64,000 nt of DNA from Pontibacillus halophilus JSM 076056 = DSM 19796 (GTDB lineage Bacteria; Bacillota; Bacilli; Bacillales; BH030062), in NCBI RefSeq assembly GCF_000425205.1, contig NZ_AULI01000002.1:248001-312000 (forward strand), written 5' to 3'. This document shows positions 62,508 to 64,000 of the stretch, piece by piece. The notes beneath the pieces were generated by a model. The model was not told the DNA's origin, did not search any database, and saw only the letters and a program-made list of their open reading frames with translations. Numbering within the stretch: the first letter of the stretch is position 1; the number at the start of each line of letters is the position of its first letter. Made by a program: the position numbers and the translations under genes.

Positions 62508-62530
62508 ACAGTGCCGCATCGCCGCACTGT
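62508..62530 (-). terminator. Terminator of the dacB-spmA-spmB operon
   Basis: ACAGTGC/GCACTGT stem with a GC-rich 9-base loop and TTTTTTC on the minus strand, 70 bases after spmB. Confidence 0.85.
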
Positions 62531-62597
62531 CCATTAACGTTGTCTGCCCTGTATGGCAACAAGGCATTTGTACAAATTTTCAATGGCAGTTGCCTCG

Positions 62598-63131
62598 TCA
62601 TGTTCCAAATATGATGGTAACAATGATGATTGAGGCTATTATACCAATAAAGTCGGCAATTAGTCCAACCTTTAAAGCATCCCCCATTTTCTTAATTCCG
62701 ACTGCACCAAAATAGACGGTTAACACATATAACGTCGTGTCCGTACTTCCTTGCATGGTTGACGCAAGCCTACCTATAAACGAATCTGGACCGAACGTTT
62801 GAATGAGTTCTGTCGTCATACCAAGCGCTGCCGTACCTGAGATTGGTCGGACGAGGGCGAGCGGGACAATATCAGATGGGATCCCTACAAATGCTAAAAC
62901 GGGAGAAAGCATGCTAACAAAGGCTTCCATGGCACCGGAAGCACGAAAGATTGCAATCGACACCATCATCCCTAATAAAAATGGCAATAAAGAAATGGCC
63001 ATCTTCACCCCTTCTTTACCGCCTTCTACGAACGTCTCATACGTGGGCACACGCTTCCACGTTCCATATAACAATACCGTAAGAATAAGAAGTGGGATTA
63101 TCCATGTACTAACTGTCGTGACAAACGTCAT
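62598..63131 (-). CDS. spmB: Spore maturation protein SpmB
   Basis: Membrane protein of 177 residues with five hydrophobic segments, a nucleoside-recognition-domain (Gate) family member. With SpmA it is needed for spore-core dehydration and heat resistance in B. subtilis. Typical signatures are GTAALGMTTELIQTFGPDSFIGRLASTMQGSTDTTLYVL. Its ATG overlaps the spmA stop by 4 bases. Confidence 0.95.
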   Translation of the reverse strand: MTFVTTVSTWIIPLLILTVLLYGTWKRVPTYETFVEGGKEGVKMAISLLPFLLGMMVSIAIFRASGAMEAFVSMLSPVLAFVGIPSDIVPLALVRPISGTAALGMTTELIQTFGPDSFIGRLASTMQGSTDTTLYVLTVYFGAVGIKKMGDALKVGLIADFIGIIASIIIVTIIFGT

Positions 63132-63718
63132 CCTTTCCCCCTCCTTACTCTCCGGTAATAAAACAAGCGATCAACGAGGAGCGCACCGATTGTCGAGACG
63201 AGCGTGGCAAGGATGGTCGTCCCTACAATCTCCGTAGGCTCAGCAGAACCATATTTCATTCGAATGGCAATGACTGTGGTCGGAATTAATGTAACGCTTG
63301 AGGTGTTAATGGCAAGAAATGTAATCATGGACCGACTCGCTTCATCCGTCCCGCTCAGTTTCTTCATCTGCTCCATCGCTTTCAACCCCATCGGAGTCGC
63401 GGCGTTGCCAAGACCGAATAAATTCGCCGTAAAGTTTGAGAGAATATACCCCATCGCTGGGTGGTCGGGTGGAATATCTGGAAAGAACCGCGTAACAATA
63501 GGCCGTAACAGCTTGGTCAGCTTTCGTAGCAGCCCGGATACCTCAGCAATCCTCATTAATCCGAGCCAGAAGACAAGCACACTTATCAAGCTGATGGAGA
63601 GCATGACGGCATCGTCTGCGCTTTTGAACAATGCCTCATTCACGTCTTCCATTCTTCCTGTAAGCATCGCATAGAAGATTCCGATAACCGCCATCCCAAC
63701 CCAGATATAATTGACCAT
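63128..63718 (-). CDS. spmA: Spore maturation protein SpmA
   Basis: Membrane protein of 196 residues with about four hydrophobic segments, also of the Gate domain family. Conserved elements include MVNYIWVGMAVIGIFYA, FTANLFGLGNAATPMGLKAME near residue 100 and LAINTSSVTLIPTTVIAIR. It probably forms a two-component membrane system with SpmB for spore-core water or solute loss; the transported solute is not known. Its start overlaps the dacB stop (TAATG). Confidence 0.95.
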   Translation of the reverse strand: MVNYIWVGMAVIGIFYAMLTGRMEDVNEALFKSADDAVMLSISLISVLVFWLGLMRIAEVSGLLRKLTKLLRPIVTRFFPDIPPDHPAMGYILSNFTANLFGLGNAATPMGLKAMEQMKKLSGTDEASRSMITFLAINTSSVTLIPTTVIAIRMKYGSAEPTEIVGTTILATLVSTIGALLVDRLFYYRRVRRGKG

Positions 63719-64000
63719 TACTGGAACCCCATCAATCGTTGAAGCATGTTCGTCGCCCGTTTCATAAACGATTCACGCTCTGGATTTGGGGAGCCCATGA
63801 TAGAGACGGATTGGATAGGCTCACCGTTCAAATAATACTCCTTCTTCCCAATTACCCCACCTGTCTCAAGCAAGGATAAATCTCCAAAGTAATGAATGCG
63901 CTCTTCAATTTGCCCAAACTCCTGGGCGGCTAGCGGCAATCTCACTTCGTTCCATAAATACCCCGTAGTCCCTTCTTCATTCGGTAGTTCCGTTTTCCCT
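63718..64000 (-). CDS. dacB: C-terminal end of DacB, spore D-alanyl-D-alanine carboxypeptidase (partial)
   Basis: The frame is open to the right edge, giving the last 93 residues, beginning GKTELPNEEGTTGYLWNEVRLPLAAQ. This fits the beta-rich C-terminal domain of PBP5-type carboxypeptidases. The identity rests on the dacB-spmA-spmB order, typical of spore formers, and the stop/start overlap with spmA. The catalytic SxxK, SxN and KTG motifs lie outside the window. Confidence 0.8.
   Translation of the reverse strand, partial: GKTELPNEEGTTGYLWNEVRLPLAAQEFGQIEERIHYFGDLSLLETGGVIGKKEYYLNGEPIQSVSIMGSPNPERESFMKRATNMLQRLMGFQ

Noticed and set aside
63204-63674. Open frame of 156 residues on the plus strand opposite spmA
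   Set aside because: Shadow of spmA; no ribosome site and no recognisable sequence pattern.

Overview
The window is chromosomal DNA of a low-GC, endospore-forming member of the Bacillaceae. Sporulation and germination genes (spoIVA, spmA/spmB, sleB/ypeB, a dacB fragment, ypjB, a spoVIF-like gene, a YIEGIA pair), strong AGGAGG ribosome sites with frequent GTG/TTG starts, and long collinearity with the Bacillus subtilis bshA-to-dacB region all point this way. The somewhat acidic proteins are compatible with a halotolerant genus such as Pontibacillus or Halobacillus, but that is inference. I see no tRNA, rRNA, insertion sequence, prophage or CRISPR array. Almost every gene lies on the minus strand, so operons read from high to low coordinates.

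Layout, left to right. 1-5.97 kb: start of a probable cca, then bshA, mgsA, dapB, a MazG-like gene, a plus-strand YitT-type membrane protein (ypjC), a YugP-like protease, ypjB and ypjA. 6.1-8.1 kb: qcrABC (menaquinol:cytochrome c reductase). 8.2-10.7 kb: ypiF, reoY (ypiB) and the TPR protein ypiA. 10.7-11.5 kb: an unrecognised protein. 11.6-17.7 kb: aroC-aroB-aroH-hisC-tyrA-aroA, a chorismate/tyrosine/phenylalanine operon with no trp genes. 17.9-22.6 kb: cheR, ndk, hepT-menG-hepS (menaquinone side chain), mtrB (TRAP, without folE) and hbs. 23-30.7 kb: spoIVA, a lipoprotein, small sporulation genes, gpsA, der, the YIEGIA pair, yphA and the tiny ypzI. 30.7-35.3 kb: fni, an S1-type protein, plsC, cmk, a DUF5359 protein and a PilZ protein. 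35.4-43.1 kb: ypeB, sleB, prsW, asparaginase, ypdA, gudB and ddl.

43.3-53.2 kb is the more variable part: mecB, a cobalamin-binding MerR regulator resembling the CarH/LitR photoreceptors, an unknown membrane protein, a CBS-ACT protein, a shortened YpbE-like protein, a CPBP protease, recS, ypbB, fer, an HTH regulator, family I pyrophosphatase, and an AraC regulator beside an EamA transporter. 53.2-64 kb: a stand-alone C-terminal domain of type II 3-dehydroquinate synthase downstream of sigX-rsiX, then resABCDE, rluB, spmB, spmA and the end of dacB.

Functional threads: menaquinone respiration and c-type cytochrome assembly (hepT/hepS/menG, qcrABC, resABC under ResDE); the aromatic pathway; bacillithiol metabolism (bshA, ypdA); spore formation and germination; and regulated proteolysis (mecB, reoY, prsW). 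The features most worth a second look are the orphan DHQ-synthase-II domain in the sigX operon, the CarH-like regulator with repeats upstream of its promoter, TRAP retained without its usual neighbours, and a hairpin that buries a ribosome binding site.
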